Origin: Pseudomonas sp. DNDY-54
GTDB taxonomy: Bacteria; Pseudomonadota; Gammaproteobacteria; Pseudomonadales; Pseudomonadaceae
Direction of reading: 5' to 3'
Assembly (NCBI RefSeq): GCF_019880365.1
Contig: NZ_CP082271.1
Coordinates: forward strand, 4,348,896-4,412,895
DNA: 64,000 bases
This document shows positions 46,081 to 55,675 of this stretch, piece after piece. A program made the translations under genes and the position numbers. Positions within the stretch are counted from its first letter, which is position 1. The number at the start of each line of letters is the position of its first letter. Under the pieces are notes generated by a model that was not told where the DNA came from, ran no database searches, and saw nothing but the letters and a program-made list of their open reading frames with translations.

Positions 46081-47445
46081 TTACTTGCGGGATTTTTCTG
46101 GTCGCTTCCAGCCACTTATCAGTGCCTGGCGAGCACGTCCTAGCGCTAGCGTGCCGGCTGGTACATCAGCCGTGATAACTGAGCCCGCCCCTGTTGTCGC
46201 TCCATCACCCAGCGTCACCGGGGCCACCAGCGAACTGTTCGAGCCGATAAAGACGTCTTCGCCCATGACCGTGCGGAACTTGTTGGCGCCGTCATAGTTG
46301 CAGGTGATGGTGCCGGCGCCGATATTGGTTCGCGCGCCGATTTCCGCATCGCCCAGATAAGCCAGATGTCCAGCCTTGGCGCCCTCACCCATGTGTGAGT
46401 TTTTCACCTCGACGAAATTTCCGACGTGCGCCTTCGCGCCCAGTACCGCACCGGGACGCAGGCGTGCGAACGGTCCGCAGTCTGCACCCTCGCCCAATTC
46501 GGCGCCTTCCAGATGGCTGTTGGCCTTGACCACGGCCCCGCGGCGCAGTGTGCTGTCTCGGATAACGCAGTTCGGCCCAATCTCAACGCCGTCCTCGATG
46601 ACGACGTTGCCTTCGAGAATCACGTTCACATCGATTAGCACGTCACGCCCAACGGTGACCTCACCACGCAGATCGAAACGCGCCGGATCACGCAGCGTCA
46701 CCCCTTGGCTCATCAAGCGGCGTGCGGCCCGCTGCTGAAAATGGCGCTCAAGCTCAGCCAGTTGAATGCGATCATTCGCACCTTGCACCTCCATGGCATC
46801 CAGCGGTTGCTCGGTCGACACGACCAAGCCATCACAGACCGCCATGGCAATCACATCAGTCAGGTAGTACTCGCCCTGCGCGTTGCTATTGGACAGCCGC
46901 CCCAACCAATCGCCCAAACGCTCGCCCGGCACCGCAAGAATTCCCGTATTACCTTCGGCAATCAGCTTTTGCTCAGGCGTGGCATCTTTGTGCTCAACAA
47001 TCGCCTGAACCGCACCCTGCCCATCGCGGACGATTCGACCGTAACCGGTTGGATCAGCCAGCTTCACCGTGAGTAGCGCAAGCTGTTGCGGACCGACTTT
47101 TTGCAGGAGGCGCTCGAGCGTTGCGGCCCCGATCAGCGGCACATCACCGTAAAGAATTAGCACCCGCTCGGCCGTGAGAGCCGGCAGCGCCTGGGCCACG
47201 GCATGTCCGGTCCCCAACTGCTCGGCCTGCACAACGAAATTCAGATCGTCCGCAGCCAACCGTTCACGAACCTGCTCGGCACCATGGCCAATCACCACGT
47301 GTATGGCTTTCGGCTTGAGTCCTCGAGCGGTATCGATGACGTGCCCCAGCATGGACTGTCCGGCGACCGGGTGAAGTACCTTGGGCAGAGCAGAACGCAT
47401 GCGCGTGCCCTGGCCAGCAGCGAGAATGACGACATCGAGAGACAT
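46081..47445 (-). CDS. glmU: Bifunctional GlcN-1-P acetyltransferase / GlcNAc-1-P uridyltransferase
   Basis: Makes UDP-GlcNAc for peptidoglycan and LPS. 454 residues. The N-terminal nucleotidyltransferase has LAAGQGTRMRSALPKVLHP, YGDVPLI and GNTGI; the C-terminal left-handed beta-helix with hexapeptide repeats follows from about 250 (NVILEGNVVIEDGVEIGPN, NFVEVKNS, GAGTITCNYDG). It is downstream of atpC but beyond the strong atp terminator. Confidence 0.96.
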   Translation of the reverse strand: MSLDVVILAAGQGTRMRSALPKVLHPVAGQSMLGHVIDTARGLKPKAIHVVIGHGAEQVRERLAADDLNFVVQAEQLGTGHAVAQALPALTAERVLILYGDVPLIGAATLERLLQKVGPQQLALLTVKLADPTGYGRIVRDGQGAVQAIVEHKDATPEQKLIAEGNTGILAVPGERLGDWLGRLSNSNAQGEYYLTDVIAMAVCDGLVVSTEQPLDAMEVQGANDRIQLAELERHFQQRAARRLMSQGVTLRDPARFDLRGEVTVGRDVLIDVNVILEGNVVIEDGVEIGPNCVIRDSTLRRGAVVKANSHLEGAELGEGADCGPFARLRPGAVLGAKAHVGNFVEVKNSHMGEGAKAGHLAYLGDAEIGARTNIGAGTITCNYDGANKFRTVMGEDVFIGSNSSLVAPVTLGDGATTGAGSVITADVPAGTLALGRARQALISGWKRPEKSRK

Positions 47446-47509
47446 GGCAGATCCTGAACAATCGTGACCCTGTGGGCCGACGTGAGAGGTTGATATCGGA
47501 ATACGGAAA

Positions 47510-47545
47510 AAGAAAAAGAAAAAGGGTAGCCAAGGCTACCCTTTT
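47510..47545 (-). terminator. Intrinsic terminator of the atp operon
   Basis: AAAAGGGTAGCC (47520-47531) and GGCTACCCTTTT (47534-47545) form a long stem. On the minus strand it is followed by TTTTTCTTTTTCTTTTTC, a T-rich tract, 29 bases past the atpC stop. Confidence 0.9.
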
Positions 47546-47573
47546 ACTCGTTCGCGATGAAGCAGTCAGCAGA

Positions 47574-48002
47574 TCAACCGCGGCCGTACTTCTTACGCAT
47601 CGCCTCGATGGTCCGAAGCTGAGCGGCAGCCTCGGCCAGACGAGCAGCAGCAGAGCCATAATCGAACTCTGCGCCTTTCTCATGCAGCGCCTTCTCGGCG
47701 GCTGTCACGGCAGCTTTCGCCGCCGCTTCGTCCAGGTCCTTGGCGCGCGTAGCGGTGTCTGCAAGCACCTTCACCATATTCGGCTGGACTTCAATGAAGC
47801 CGCCTGAAATGTAGAAGATTTCTTCGCCGCCACCCTGCTTGATCACTCGCACCGGACCGGGCTTGAGATCGGTCAGCAGTGGGGCGTGGCCCGGCAGAAT
47901 ACCCAGGTCACCCAGGTGACCATGAGCGACAACCATCTCCACCAGCCCCGAGAACAGCTCTTCTTCCGCACTGACGATGTCACAGTGGACTGTCATAGCC
48001 AT
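47574..48002 (-). CDS. atpC: ATP synthase epsilon subunit
   Basis: Regulatory subunit of the F1 central stalk; its C-terminal helices can inhibit ATP hydrolysis. 142 residues: an N-terminal beta-sandwich (HCDIVSAEEELFSG, GILPGHAPLLTDLKPG) and a two-helix C-terminus rich in Ala/Lys (AAAKAAVTAAEKAL). Last gene of the operon. The start is 48002; Met3 at 47996 is an alternative. Confidence 0.95.
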   Translation of the reverse strand: MAMTVHCDIVSAEEELFSGLVEMVVAHGHLGDLGILPGHAPLLTDLKPGPVRVIKQGGGEEIFYISGGFIEVQPNMVKVLADTATRAKDLDEAAAKAAVTAAEKALHEKGAEFDYGSAAARLAEAAAQLRTIEAMRKKYGRG

Positions 48003-48059
48003 ACTTATGCCTCGGTAATGAGCTTGGCTGGCAGCGGTGGCCGCCAGCTGAGCTTATTG

Positions 48060-48077
48060 GCGCCCGCAAGCGGGCGC
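48060..48077 (-). repeat. GC-rich hairpin between atpD and atpC
   Basis: GCGCCCGC (48060-48067), loop AA, GCGGGCGC (48070-48077), six bases past the atpD stop and with no T-run. It may reduce read-through or stabilise upstream mRNA, consistent with the low epsilon need. Confidence 0.55.
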
Positions 48078-48082
48078 GCCAG

Positions 48083-49459
48083 TTACAGTTTCTTCGCTTT
48101 CTCGATGGCTTCGTCGATTCCGCCAACCATGTAGAACGCCTGCTCCGGCAGATGATCGTAATCACCATTGAGGATGCCGGCGAAGCCACGGATGGTTTCT
48201 TTCAGCGAGACGTACTTACCCGGCGAACCGGTGAAGACTTCTGCCACAAAGAAAGGCTGGGACAGGAAGCGCTGGATCTTACGAGCACGGGATACCAGCT
48301 GCTTGTCAGTTTCCGACAGTTCGTCCATACCGAGGATCGCGATGATGTCCTTCAGTTCCTTGTAGCGCTGCAGCACGTACTGAACGCCGCGAGCGGTGTC
48401 GTAGTGCTCCTGGCCAATCACGTTGGCATCCAACTGACGCGAGGTAGAATCGAGTGGATCGACCGCCGGGTAGATACCCAGGGAAGCGATGTCACGCGAC
48501 AGAACCACGGTAGCGTCCAAGTGAGCGAAGGTGGTCGCCGGAGACGGGTCGGTCAAGTCATCCGCAGGGACGTAAACGGCCTGGACGGAGGTGATCGAAC
48601 CGCTCTTGGTGGAGGTGATGCGTTCCTGCAGAACGCCCATTTCCTCGGCCAGTGTCGGCTGATAACCCACCGCAGATGGCATACGACCCAGCAGCGCGGA
48701 CACTTCGGTACCGGCCAAGGTGTAACGGTAGATGTTGTCAACGAACAGCAGAACGTCCTTGCCTTCGTCGCGGAACTTCTCGGCCATGGTCAGGCCGGTC
48801 AGTGCCACACGCAGACGGTTTCCTGGTGGCTCGTTCATCTGGCCATAGACCAGTGCAACCTTGTCCAGAACGTTGGAGTCCTTCATCTCGTGATAGAAAT
48901 CGTTACCTTCACGAGTACGCTCACCCACACCGGCAAACACGGAGTAACCGCTGTGCTCCATGGCGATGTTACGGATGAGCTCCATCATGTTCACGGTCTT
49001 GCCAACACCGGCACCACCGAACAGACCGACCTTACCGCCCTTGGCGAACGGGCAAACGAGGTCGATAACCTTGATACCCGTTTCCAGCAGCTCGTTGCCG
49101 CCGGCTTGCTCAGAGTAGCTCGGAGCGGCGCGGTGAATACCCCAGCGCTCTTCTTCGCCAATCGGACCGGCTTCGTCGATGGGGTTGCCCAGCACGTCCA
49201 TGATCCGACCCAGCGTGGCGGTGCCCACTGGAACGGAAATCGCAGCGCCCGTGTTGCTGACGTCCAGGCCACGCTTGAGGCCTTCGGTCGAGCCCATGGC
49301 GATGGTACGGACAATGCCGTCGCCCAGCTGCTGCTGGACTTCCAGGGTGGTTTCAGCGCCCGTGACTTTCAGCGCGTCATAAATGTTCGGTACCACATCG
49401 CGCGGAAATTCCACGTCGATAACGGCGCCGATGATTTGAACGATACGTCCGCTACTCAT
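48083..49459 (-). CDS. atpD: ATP synthase beta subunit
   Basis: Catalytic F1 subunit. 458 residues with Walker A FGGAGVGKTV (about 148), the catalytic Glu/Arg region (GERTREGND), DNIYRYTLAG, and the C-terminal DELSETDKQ (DELSEED-type) sequence. An antisense frame of 440 codons opposite it is a shadow, not a gene. Confidence 0.97.
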   Translation of the reverse strand: MSSGRIVQIIGAVIDVEFPRDVVPNIYDALKVTGAETTLEVQQQLGDGIVRTIAMGSTEGLKRGLDVSNTGAAISVPVGTATLGRIMDVLGNPIDEAGPIGEEERWGIHRAAPSYSEQAGGNELLETGIKVIDLVCPFAKGGKVGLFGGAGVGKTVNMMELIRNIAMEHSGYSVFAGVGERTREGNDFYHEMKDSNVLDKVALVYGQMNEPPGNRLRVALTGLTMAEKFRDEGKDVLLFVDNIYRYTLAGTEVSALLGRMPSAVGYQPTLAEEMGVLQERITSTKSGSITSVQAVYVPADDLTDPSPATTFAHLDATVVLSRDIASLGIYPAVDPLDSTSRQLDANVIGQEHYDTARGVQYVLQRYKELKDIIAILGMDELSETDKQLVSRARKIQRFLSQPFFVAEVFTGSPGKYVSLKETIRGFAGILNGDYDHLPEQAFYMVGGIDEAIEKAKKL

Positions 49460-49489
49460 GTTTGGTTCCTCTGAATATTTGAACCGTTC

Positions 49490-50353
49490 TTAAACCGCGG
49501 CAGCGCCGCCGACGATTTCCGAAATTTCCTGGGTGATCGCAGCCTGACGGGCCTTGTTATAGACCAGTTGCAGGTCGCCGATCAGCTCACCGGCATTGTC
49601 GGTTGCGTTCTTCATGGCGATCATCCGGGCAGCTTGTTCAGCGGCACCGTTTTCGACCACGGCTTGGTAGACCTGGGATTCCACGTAGCGAACCAGCAGC
49701 GCATCCAGCAACAAGCGGGCGTCGGGTTCGTACAAATAGTCCCACTTACCTTTCGGCGCGGTCTGATCGTCACTCGCGGCCAACGGCAGCAGCTGGGCGA
49801 CGGTCGGTTTCTGCGTCATGGTGTTGATGAACTTGTTCGACACCAGGTAAAGACGGTCCAGACGGCCTTGATCGAAGGCGTCCAACATGACCTTGACGCT
49901 GCCGATCAGATCATTGATCGACGGCTCTTCGCCAAGACCGTTGACTGCCGCGACCACGTTGCCGCCAAAGCTGCGGAAGAAGCTCGCACCTTTGTTACCG
50001 ATCACGCACAGGTCGGCTTCGACTTTGCTGTCGTGCCATTCCTTCATGTTCTTGATCAGCGCCTTGAACAGGTTTGTGTTCAAGCCGCCGCACAATCCAC
50101 GATCGGACGACACGACGATGTAACCGACACGCTTGACCGGACGCTCAACCATGAACGGGTGGCGGTACTCCGGGTTGGTATTGGCCAAGTGGCCGATTAC
50201 CTGCTGGATCCGCTCCGCATAGGGGCGACTGGCAGCCATGCGCATCTGTGCCTTGCGCATCTTGCTGACCGCCACCTTTTCCATGGCGCTGGTGATCTTC
50301 TGCGTGCTTTTGATGCTCGCAATCTTGCTGCGAATCTCTTTTGCGCCTGCCAT
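49490..50353 (-). CDS. atpG: ATP synthase gamma subunit
   Basis: Rotating central-stalk subunit. 287 residues: N-terminal coil (MAGAKEIRSKIASIKSTQKI, then MEKVAVSKMRKAQ), the conserved SSDRGLCGGLN, and the C-terminal helix (MKNATDNAGELIGDLQL) that fits inside the alpha/beta ring. Confidence 0.97.
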   Translation of the reverse strand: MAGAKEIRSKIASIKSTQKITSAMEKVAVSKMRKAQMRMAASRPYAERIQQVIGHLANTNPEYRHPFMVERPVKRVGYIVVSSDRGLCGGLNTNLFKALIKNMKEWHDSKVEADLCVIGNKGASFFRSFGGNVVAAVNGLGEEPSINDLIGSVKVMLDAFDQGRLDRLYLVSNKFINTMTQKPTVAQLLPLAASDDQTAPKGKWDYLYEPDARLLLDALLVRYVESQVYQAVVENGAAEQAARMIAMKNATDNAGELIGDLQLVYNKARQAAITQEISEIVGGAAAV

Positions 50354-50403
50354 TTGACACCTATCGGGTTAGCAAGCGAGAGCCTTACGGCTCTCGCTGC
50401 GGC

Positions 50404-51948
50404 TTACCAGGATTGGGTGGCCTTGAACGACTCGATACCGGCTTTGATGCCCGCGTCGATTTCGTCGTTGAAGTCGCCCTTCACGTTGATCTTGTCCAGC
50501 AGAGCAACGTGCTCATGATGGAAATAGGCAATCAACGCCTGTTCGAAGGCGCCAACCTTGGCCACTTCGATGTCCTGCAGGTAGCCACGTTCAGCTGCAT
50601 ACAAGGACACCGCCATGTCGGCGATGGACATCGGCGCATACTGCTTCTGCTTCATCAGCTCGGTGACGCGCTGACCATGCTCGAGCTGCTTACGGGTCGC
50701 TTCATCCAGATCGGACGCGAACTGGGCGAACGCCGCCAGTTCACGATACTGAGCCAGCGCGGTACGGATACCGCCGGACAGCTTCTTGATGATCTTGGTC
50801 TGGGCAGCACCACCCACACGAGATACCGAGATACCAGCGTTAACGGCTGGTCGGATACCTGCGTTGAACATGGACGATTCGAGGAAGATCTGGCCGTCGG
50901 TAATCGAGATCACGTTGGTCGGAACGAACGCAGATACGTCACCAGCCTGGGTTTCGATGATCGGCAGAGCGGTCAAAGAACCAGTCTTGCCCGTCACGGC
51001 GCCATTGGTGAATTTCTCTACATACTCCTCGGAAACGCGCGAAGCACGCTCAAGCAGACGGCTGTGGAGATAGAACACGTCACCTGGGTAGGCTTCGCGT
51101 CCTGGCGGACGGCGCAGCAGCAGGGAAATCTGGCGGTAAGCAACAGCTTGCTTGGACAAATCGTCATACACAATCAGCGCATCTTCACCACGGTCGCGGA
51201 AATACTCACCCATGGTGCAGCCGGCGTAAGGAGCCAGGAACTGCAGCGCAGCGGATTCGGATGCCGAAGCGGCGACGATGATGGTGTTAGCCAGTGCGCC
51301 GTGCTGCTCAAGTTTGCGAACCACGTTGGCGATAGTCGATTGCTTCTGACCGATCGCGACGTAGACACATTTGATGCCGCTGTTGCGCTGGTTGATGATG
51401 GCGTCGATGGCCAGGGCCGTCTTACCGATCTGGCGGTCACCAATGATCAGCTCGCGCTGACCGCGACCAACCGGGATCATCGCGTCGACTGACTTGTAAC
51501 CGGTCTGCACCGGCTGGTCGACCGACTTACGCCAGATCACGCCAGGGGCGACTTTCTCAACCGCGTCAGTTGCCTGCGCGTTGACCAGACCCTTGCCGTC
51601 AACCGGATTGCCCAGTGCGTCGACGACGCGGCCCAGCAGTTCCGGACCTACCGGTACTTCCAGGACGCGACCGGTGCACTTCGCGCTCATGCCTTCGGTC
51701 AGGCTCTGGTAAGCGCCCAATACCACGGCACCTACGGAGTCTTGTTCCAGGTTCAGGGCCATACCGAAGACGCCGCCAGGAAATTCGATCATTTCCCCGT
51801 ACATCACATCGGCCAGGCCATAGATGCGAACGATACCGTCAGAAACGCTGACGATGGTGCCTTCGTTACGCGCTTGGGCAGACACGTCGGAACTACCGAT
51901 GCGCTGCTTTATGATTTCACTAATCTCGGAAGGATTCAGTTGCTGCAT
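50404..51948 (-). CDS. atpA: ATP synthase alpha subunit
   Basis: Non-catalytic nucleotide-binding F1 subunit. 514 residues with PVGRGQRELIIGDRQIGKTA (P-loop about 162-175), the Arg-finger region (SVSRVGGAAQ) and C-terminal DLDEATRKQL. P-loop has Ile where E. coli has Thr (DRQTGKT); the remaining residues match. Confidence 0.97.
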   Translation of the reverse strand: MQQLNPSEISEIIKQRIGSSDVSAQARNEGTIVSVSDGIVRIYGLADVMYGEMIEFPGGVFGMALNLEQDSVGAVVLGAYQSLTEGMSAKCTGRVLEVPVGPELLGRVVDALGNPVDGKGLVNAQATDAVEKVAPGVIWRKSVDQPVQTGYKSVDAMIPVGRGQRELIIGDRQIGKTALAIDAIINQRNSGIKCVYVAIGQKQSTIANVVRKLEQHGALANTIIVAASASESAALQFLAPYAGCTMGEYFRDRGEDALIVYDDLSKQAVAYRQISLLLRRPPGREAYPGDVFYLHSRLLERASRVSEEYVEKFTNGAVTGKTGSLTALPIIETQAGDVSAFVPTNVISITDGQIFLESSMFNAGIRPAVNAGISVSRVGGAAQTKIIKKLSGGIRTALAQYRELAAFAQFASDLDEATRKQLEHGQRVTELMKQKQYAPMSIADMAVSLYAAERGYLQDIEVAKVGAFEQALIAYFHHEHVALLDKINVKGDFNDEIDAGIKAGIESFKATQSW

Positions 51949-51963
51949 GCCACGACCCTCAAA

Positions 51964-52500
51964 TCAGGATTTCAACGATTCGGCCAACTGGCTCAGTTTG
52001 CCGCGGACCGAACCATCGACAACCACATCGCCGGCGCGGATGACAACGCCGCCGATCAGCGCAGGGTTCACGACCTGCTGGGGGTTGACGGTACGATCTA
52101 GCCGCTTCGACAAGGCGGCAGCCAAAGTTTGGAGTTGCGCAGGAGTCAGCTCGAAAGCTGTCTGCACTTCAACGTCGAGTGTCTTTTCGGCCTCAGCCTT
52201 GAGCTCCTCGAACAGCTCCCGAATGGTCGGCAACACGTCCAGGCGATCGTTATCGCCCAAGGTGGAGACGAAATTTCGGAACGCTTCATCGATGTCGCTA
52301 CCGAACAGCTGAACCAGCGTCTGAACTTTGCTTTCGCTAGTCAGACGTGGGTTCTTGAGCAGTTCGGCAACTTGGGGAACGTCAACGGCGACCGCAGCCA
52401 GGCTCAACATGCCCGACCAGGCATCAATTCGACCAGCCGAGCTGGCGAATTCAAAAGCGGCCTTTGCGTATGGCCGAGCAAGCGTCTGGGTATTGATCAT
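51964..52500 (-). CDS. atpH: ATP synthase delta subunit
   Basis: Peripheral-stalk cap on F1. 178 residues: helical N-terminal domain (TLARPYAKAAFEFASSAG) and C-terminal b-binding part with ALIGGVVIRAGDVVVDGSVR. The gap to atpF is 12 bases. Confidence 0.95.
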   Translation of the reverse strand: MINTQTLARPYAKAAFEFASSAGRIDAWSGMLSLAAVAVDVPQVAELLKNPRLTSESKVQTLVQLFGSDIDEAFRNFVSTLGDNDRLDVLPTIRELFEELKAEAEKTLDVEVQTAFELTPAQLQTLAAALSKRLDRTVNPQQVVNPALIGGVVIRAGDVVVDGSVRGKLSQLAESLKS

Positions 52501-52512
52501 CGCTTGCCTCGC

Positions 52513-52983
52513 TTAGAGTTGGGAGGCCAGTTTTTCGACCAGATCGTTGTGCGCCTTGGCGTCCACCTGGGACTCCAGAATCTTCTCCGCACCCATGACG
52601 GCCAACACGGCTACCTGGTTGCGCAGTTGGTCCTTGGCACGATTCACTTCCTGCTCGATTTCAGCGCGGGCACCGGCAACCAGTCGCTCGCCTTCGGCGC
52701 GCGCTTGTTGCTTGGCTTCTTCAACGATTGCATTGGCCTGCTTGTTGGCTTGCTCAAGAATCTGGGCAGCTTGGCCCTTGGTCTCACGGAGGGTGTTGGA
52801 CACCTTTTCCTGAGCCAATTTAAGGTCTTGCTGCGCACGGCCTGCGGCGTCCAGCCCTTCGGCAATTTTCTTCTGGCGTTCTTGCATGGCCTTGGTGATT
52901 GGCGGCCATACGTACTTCATGCAGAACCAGACGAAAATAGCGAAAGCGAACGTTTGACCGAACAGCGTCAAGTTAATGTTCAC
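52513..52983 (-). CDS. atpF: ATP synthase b subunit
   Basis: Peripheral-stalk subunit. 156 residues: one N-terminal membrane helix (LTLFGQTFAFAIFVWFCMKY) followed by WPPITKAMQERQKKIAEG and a long charged helix for the b-b coiled coil. Confidence 0.96.
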   Translation of the reverse strand: MNINLTLFGQTFAFAIFVWFCMKYVWPPITKAMQERQKKIAEGLDAAGRAQQDLKLAQEKVSNTLRETKGQAAQILEQANKQANAIVEEAKQQARAEGERLVAGARAEIEQEVNRAKDQLRNQVAVLAVMGAEKILESQVDAKAHNDLVEKLASQL

Positions 52984-53076
52984 AGCGATATACCTCGTGC
53001 TATCTCGTTCGACGCGGTTGTCAATTCCACGGCAACGGGGCTCGACAAGCGAACCCCATCAGGAACCGGAAAAGTC

Positions 53077-53304
53077 TTAAGCAGCGACAACGAAGATGAG
53101 GTACATCGCGATACCAACACCGATCATCGGTACGGCGTCGAGCAGACCAGCCATCAGGAAGGTCTTGGTTTGCAGCTGAGGAGCCAGCTCGGGTTGACGA
53201 GCAGTGGATTCCAGCAGCTTGCCACCCAGCAGGGCGAAGCCGATGCCAGTGCCCAGGGCACCCAGACCAATCATGATGGAGGCGGCGATGTAGACGAGTT
53301 CCAT
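53077..53304 (-). CDS. atpE: ATP synthase c subunit
   Basis: Proton-carrying ring subunit. 75 residues in two membrane helices. The polar loop is ARQPEL, and helix 2 holds the proton-binding Asp in GLLDAVPMIGVGIAMY. The surrounding residues lack the Gln/Ser/Thr pattern of Na+ rings, so it is H+-coupled. Confidence 0.96.
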   Translation of the reverse strand: MELVYIAASIMIGLGALGTGIGFALLGGKLLESTARQPELAPQLQTKTFLMAGLLDAVPMIGVGIAMYLIFVVAA

Positions 53305-53373
53305 GTAAAGCTCCTGAAGCTAAGGGTTAAGGTTTTCTTGGTTGAAGCGAAACAGATTGAACCGGATCAGCGG

Positions 53374-54246
53374 TTACGGCGTGAGTTCGGCATGACCATG
53401 ATCTTCATGCGCTGAGCTCAGGTACACCACGGTCAGAACCATGAAAATGAACGCCTGCAGCGGGATCACCAGAATATGGAAGATCGCCCAGGGCACATTC
53501 AGGGTCCACTGCACGTAGAACGGCAGCAGCGCGATAAGGATGAATACCACCTCACCGGCGTACATGTTGCCGAACAGACGCAGAGCCAGGCTCAGCGGCT
53601 TGGTCAGCAGACCGAGGATCTCAAGGAACAGGTTGAACGGAACAAGCGACCAATGGTTGAACGGCGTGAATGCCAGTTCCTTGGTGAAGCCGCCCACGCC
53701 CTTGACCTTGAAGCTGTAGAACAGGATCAGAATAAACACACCCAGCGAGAGACCGAAGGTGCCATTCGGGTCGGCAGTCGGAACGATCTTGAAGTACGGC
53801 AGGCCCATCAAGCTGGCTAGGCCAGGGATGTAGTCGACCGGAATCCACTTCAGGCTGTTCATCAGGAACACCCAGACAAAGATGGTCAAGGCCAACGGAG
53901 CAATGAGCGCATTGCGGCCATGGAAGGTGTCCTTCACGACACCTTCGACAAACTCGACGCACATCTCAACGAAGTTCTGCAGACGGCCCGGGATACCGGC
54001 AGTTGCACCTTTGGCGGCCATGCGGAAGATCAGAATGAAGATCAAGCCCATGAACAGCGACCATCCGAGCGTGTCGAGATGGACTGCCATGAAACCCATG
54101 TCGCGAGCCTCTAGACCGGACTGAGCAATGGTCCAACTAGCCTGATCGACTACCGAGCCATCTGCACGCACGTAGCCTTCCGGCAGTTTTCCGTAAGTCA
54201 GATTCTGCAGGTGATGTTGGATGTATTCCGCCGGGGTACTCGCCAT
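53374..54246 (-). CDS. atpB: ATP synthase a subunit
   Basis: Stator channel for protons. 290 residues from ATG 54246 (MASTPAEYIQHH). A TTG 18 bases further upstream opens the frame, but the ATG has CTGAGG in front of it and matches the family start. The conserved Arg is in SLALRLFGNMYAGE. The gap to atpI is 14 bases. Confidence 0.95.
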   Translation of the reverse strand: MASTPAEYIQHHLQNLTYGKLPEGYVRADGSVVDQASWTIAQSGLEARDMGFMAVHLDTLGWSLFMGLIFILIFRMAAKGATAGIPGRLQNFVEMCVEFVEGVVKDTFHGRNALIAPLALTIFVWVFLMNSLKWIPVDYIPGLASLMGLPYFKIVPTADPNGTFGLSLGVFILILFYSFKVKGVGGFTKELAFTPFNHWSLVPFNLFLEILGLLTKPLSLALRLFGNMYAGEVVFILIALLPFYVQWTLNVPWAIFHILVIPLQAFIFMVLTVVYLSSAHEDHGHAELTP

Positions 54247-54260
54247 AAACGCCTCAGTGC

Positions 54261-54659
54261 TCAATGCTTCGGATTATTTTTCATCAGCAGGAGGGCGCTC
54301 GCTCCAGCGCCTAAAACCAAGAGGTAACCGACGAACAAGGCTGCCGGTTGCAGTGGTTTCACTCCCACGAACACCAGCGCAAATAGCGCTGCTGCCAGAA
54401 TCTGTTTACCCATTTCACCAGCCCAAAGGGACTGAACGATGGCTCTAGCCGATCTCGCGCCAAAATAGCGAAACGCTTTGAACGCGAAGTAAAGATTGGC
54501 CAAAAACGCGATCAAGCCACCGAGCAATGCCGAATAGCCGGCGACCATACCAAAAAACAAGAAACAAAGAACGCCGGCAACCACTGCTACAAGTACTTGT
54601 ACCGCTAGTACGCGTACGACCGGTAACCGATGGAGAGGTGTCTTGTTGCGAATATTCAC
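54261..54659 (-). CDS. atpI: ATP synthase assembly protein I
   Basis: First gene of the operon, a small membrane protein linked to c-ring assembly or Mg2+ supply. 132 residues, GTG start, with four hydrophobic segments (VLAVQVLVAVVAGVLCFLFF, ALLGGLIAFLANLYFAFKAF) matching the AtpI layout, including the conserved YSALLGGLIAFLANLYF. Confidence 0.9.
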   Translation of the reverse strand: MNIRNKTPLHRLPVVRVLAVQVLVAVVAGVLCFLFFGMVAGYSALLGGLIAFLANLYFAFKAFRYFGARSARAIVQSLWAGEMGKQILAAALFALVFVGVKPLQPAALFVGYLLVLGAGASALLLMKNNPKH

Positions 54660-54722
54660 CGTGCATCCATCAATAAGGCGCGTTCGCTATCCACATTTGA
54701 TTGCAGTCAAAAAAGCGCCGCG

Positions 54723-54751
54723 AGTATAGGAGCAGCACACCCTGCGTTCAA
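54723..54751 (-). promoter_or_regulatory. Sigma-70-type promoter of the atp operon
   Basis: Minus strand: -35 TTGAAC (54751-54746), 17-base spacer, -10 TATACT (54728-54723), about 64 bases before the atpI start. A DnaA-box-like CTATCCACA (one mismatch) lies between at 54687-54695. Confidence 0.75.
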
Positions 54752-54795
54752 CCTTCAGGTAGCAGTTTCCGACTGACACTACATAATTTTTTGTT

Positions 54796-55665
54796 TCAGC
54801 GAATGTGGGCCAGCACACCCTGTAACTCATCCAGCGAATTGTAGCGGATGACGAGCTGGCCCTTGCCCTTTTCGCCATGTTTGATCTGAACCGGAGAGCC
54901 CAAACGTTCGGCCAGTCGCTGCTCAAGGCGTAGGATATCGGGATCGCCCTTAGGCGCGGCTTTCGAATCCTTACTGTTCAACCACTGCCTGACCAACGCC
55001 TCGGTCTGCCGTACGGTCAGTCCGCGTGCGACAACGTGTCGCGCGCCTTCGACCTGCTGGTCGGCTGGCAATCCGAGTAGTGCACGTGCGTGGCCCATTT
55101 CCAAATCGCCATGAGACAAGAGTGTCTTGATCTCCTCCGGCAACGCGATCAATCGCAACAGATTGCTGATTGTCACTCGAGATTTCCCGACGGCGTCAGC
55201 GACCTGTTGCTGAGTCAATTGGAACTCTTGCTGCAGGCGTTGCAACGCCACCGCTTCCTCGATGGGGTTTAGGTCTTCACGCTGGATATTCTCGATCAAG
55301 GCCATGGCAATGGCGGCTTCATCAGATACGTCGCGCACCAGCGCCGGAATTGTCTCAAGACCCGCTTGCTGGCTGGCACGCCAACGACGCTCGCCGGCAA
55401 TGATCTCGTATCGACCCGAGCCGATTGAGCGAACCACGATTGGCTGCATGACCCCCTGCGTGCGTATCGAGTGAGCCAGCTCGTCAAGCGTCACCGGATC
55501 GATGTCACGCCGCGGCTGGTACTTGCCACGCTGGATGATATCGAGGGGCAACTGCTGCAGTTCACGCTCATCCGTCTGGGCGGCATGCTCATGCACAGCC
55601 GTAACGTTGGCGCCCCCAAGTAGCGCATCCAGTCCGCGTCCCAGGCCTCTTTTTTTGGTCGCCAT
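54796..55665 (-). CDS. parB: Chromosome-partitioning protein ParB
   Basis: CTP-dependent clamp that loads at parS and spreads. 289 residues: MATKKRGLGRGLDALLG, the CTP-binding N-domain with GRYEIIAGERRWRAS (GERRxRA motif), a DNA-binding HTH (QQVADAVGKSRVTISNLLRL), and the C-terminal dimer domain. It follows parA by 10 bases. The likely parS in this window is at 32758-32773. Confidence 0.96.
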   Translation of the reverse strand: MATKKRGLGRGLDALLGGANVTAVHEHAAQTDERELQQLPLDIIQRGKYQPRRDIDPVTLDELAHSIRTQGVMQPIVVRSIGSGRYEIIAGERRWRASQQAGLETIPALVRDVSDEAAIAMALIENIQREDLNPIEEAVALQRLQQEFQLTQQQVADAVGKSRVTISNLLRLIALPEEIKTLLSHGDLEMGHARALLGLPADQQVEGARHVVARGLTVRQTEALVRQWLNSKDSKAAPKGDPDILRLEQRLAERLGSPVQIKHGEKGKGQLVIRYNSLDELQGVLAHIR

Positions 55666-55675
55666 GAAAAATTCC

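Noticed and set aside
48152..49474. A 440-codon plus-strand frame opposite atpD
   Set aside because: It is an antisense shadow of the highly conserved atpD codons, common at this GC content, with no ribosome site or family features.
52129..53415. A 428-codon plus-strand frame across atpH-atpF-atpE
   Set aside because: It spans three real genes in antisense and encodes low-complexity His/Gln-rich sequence.
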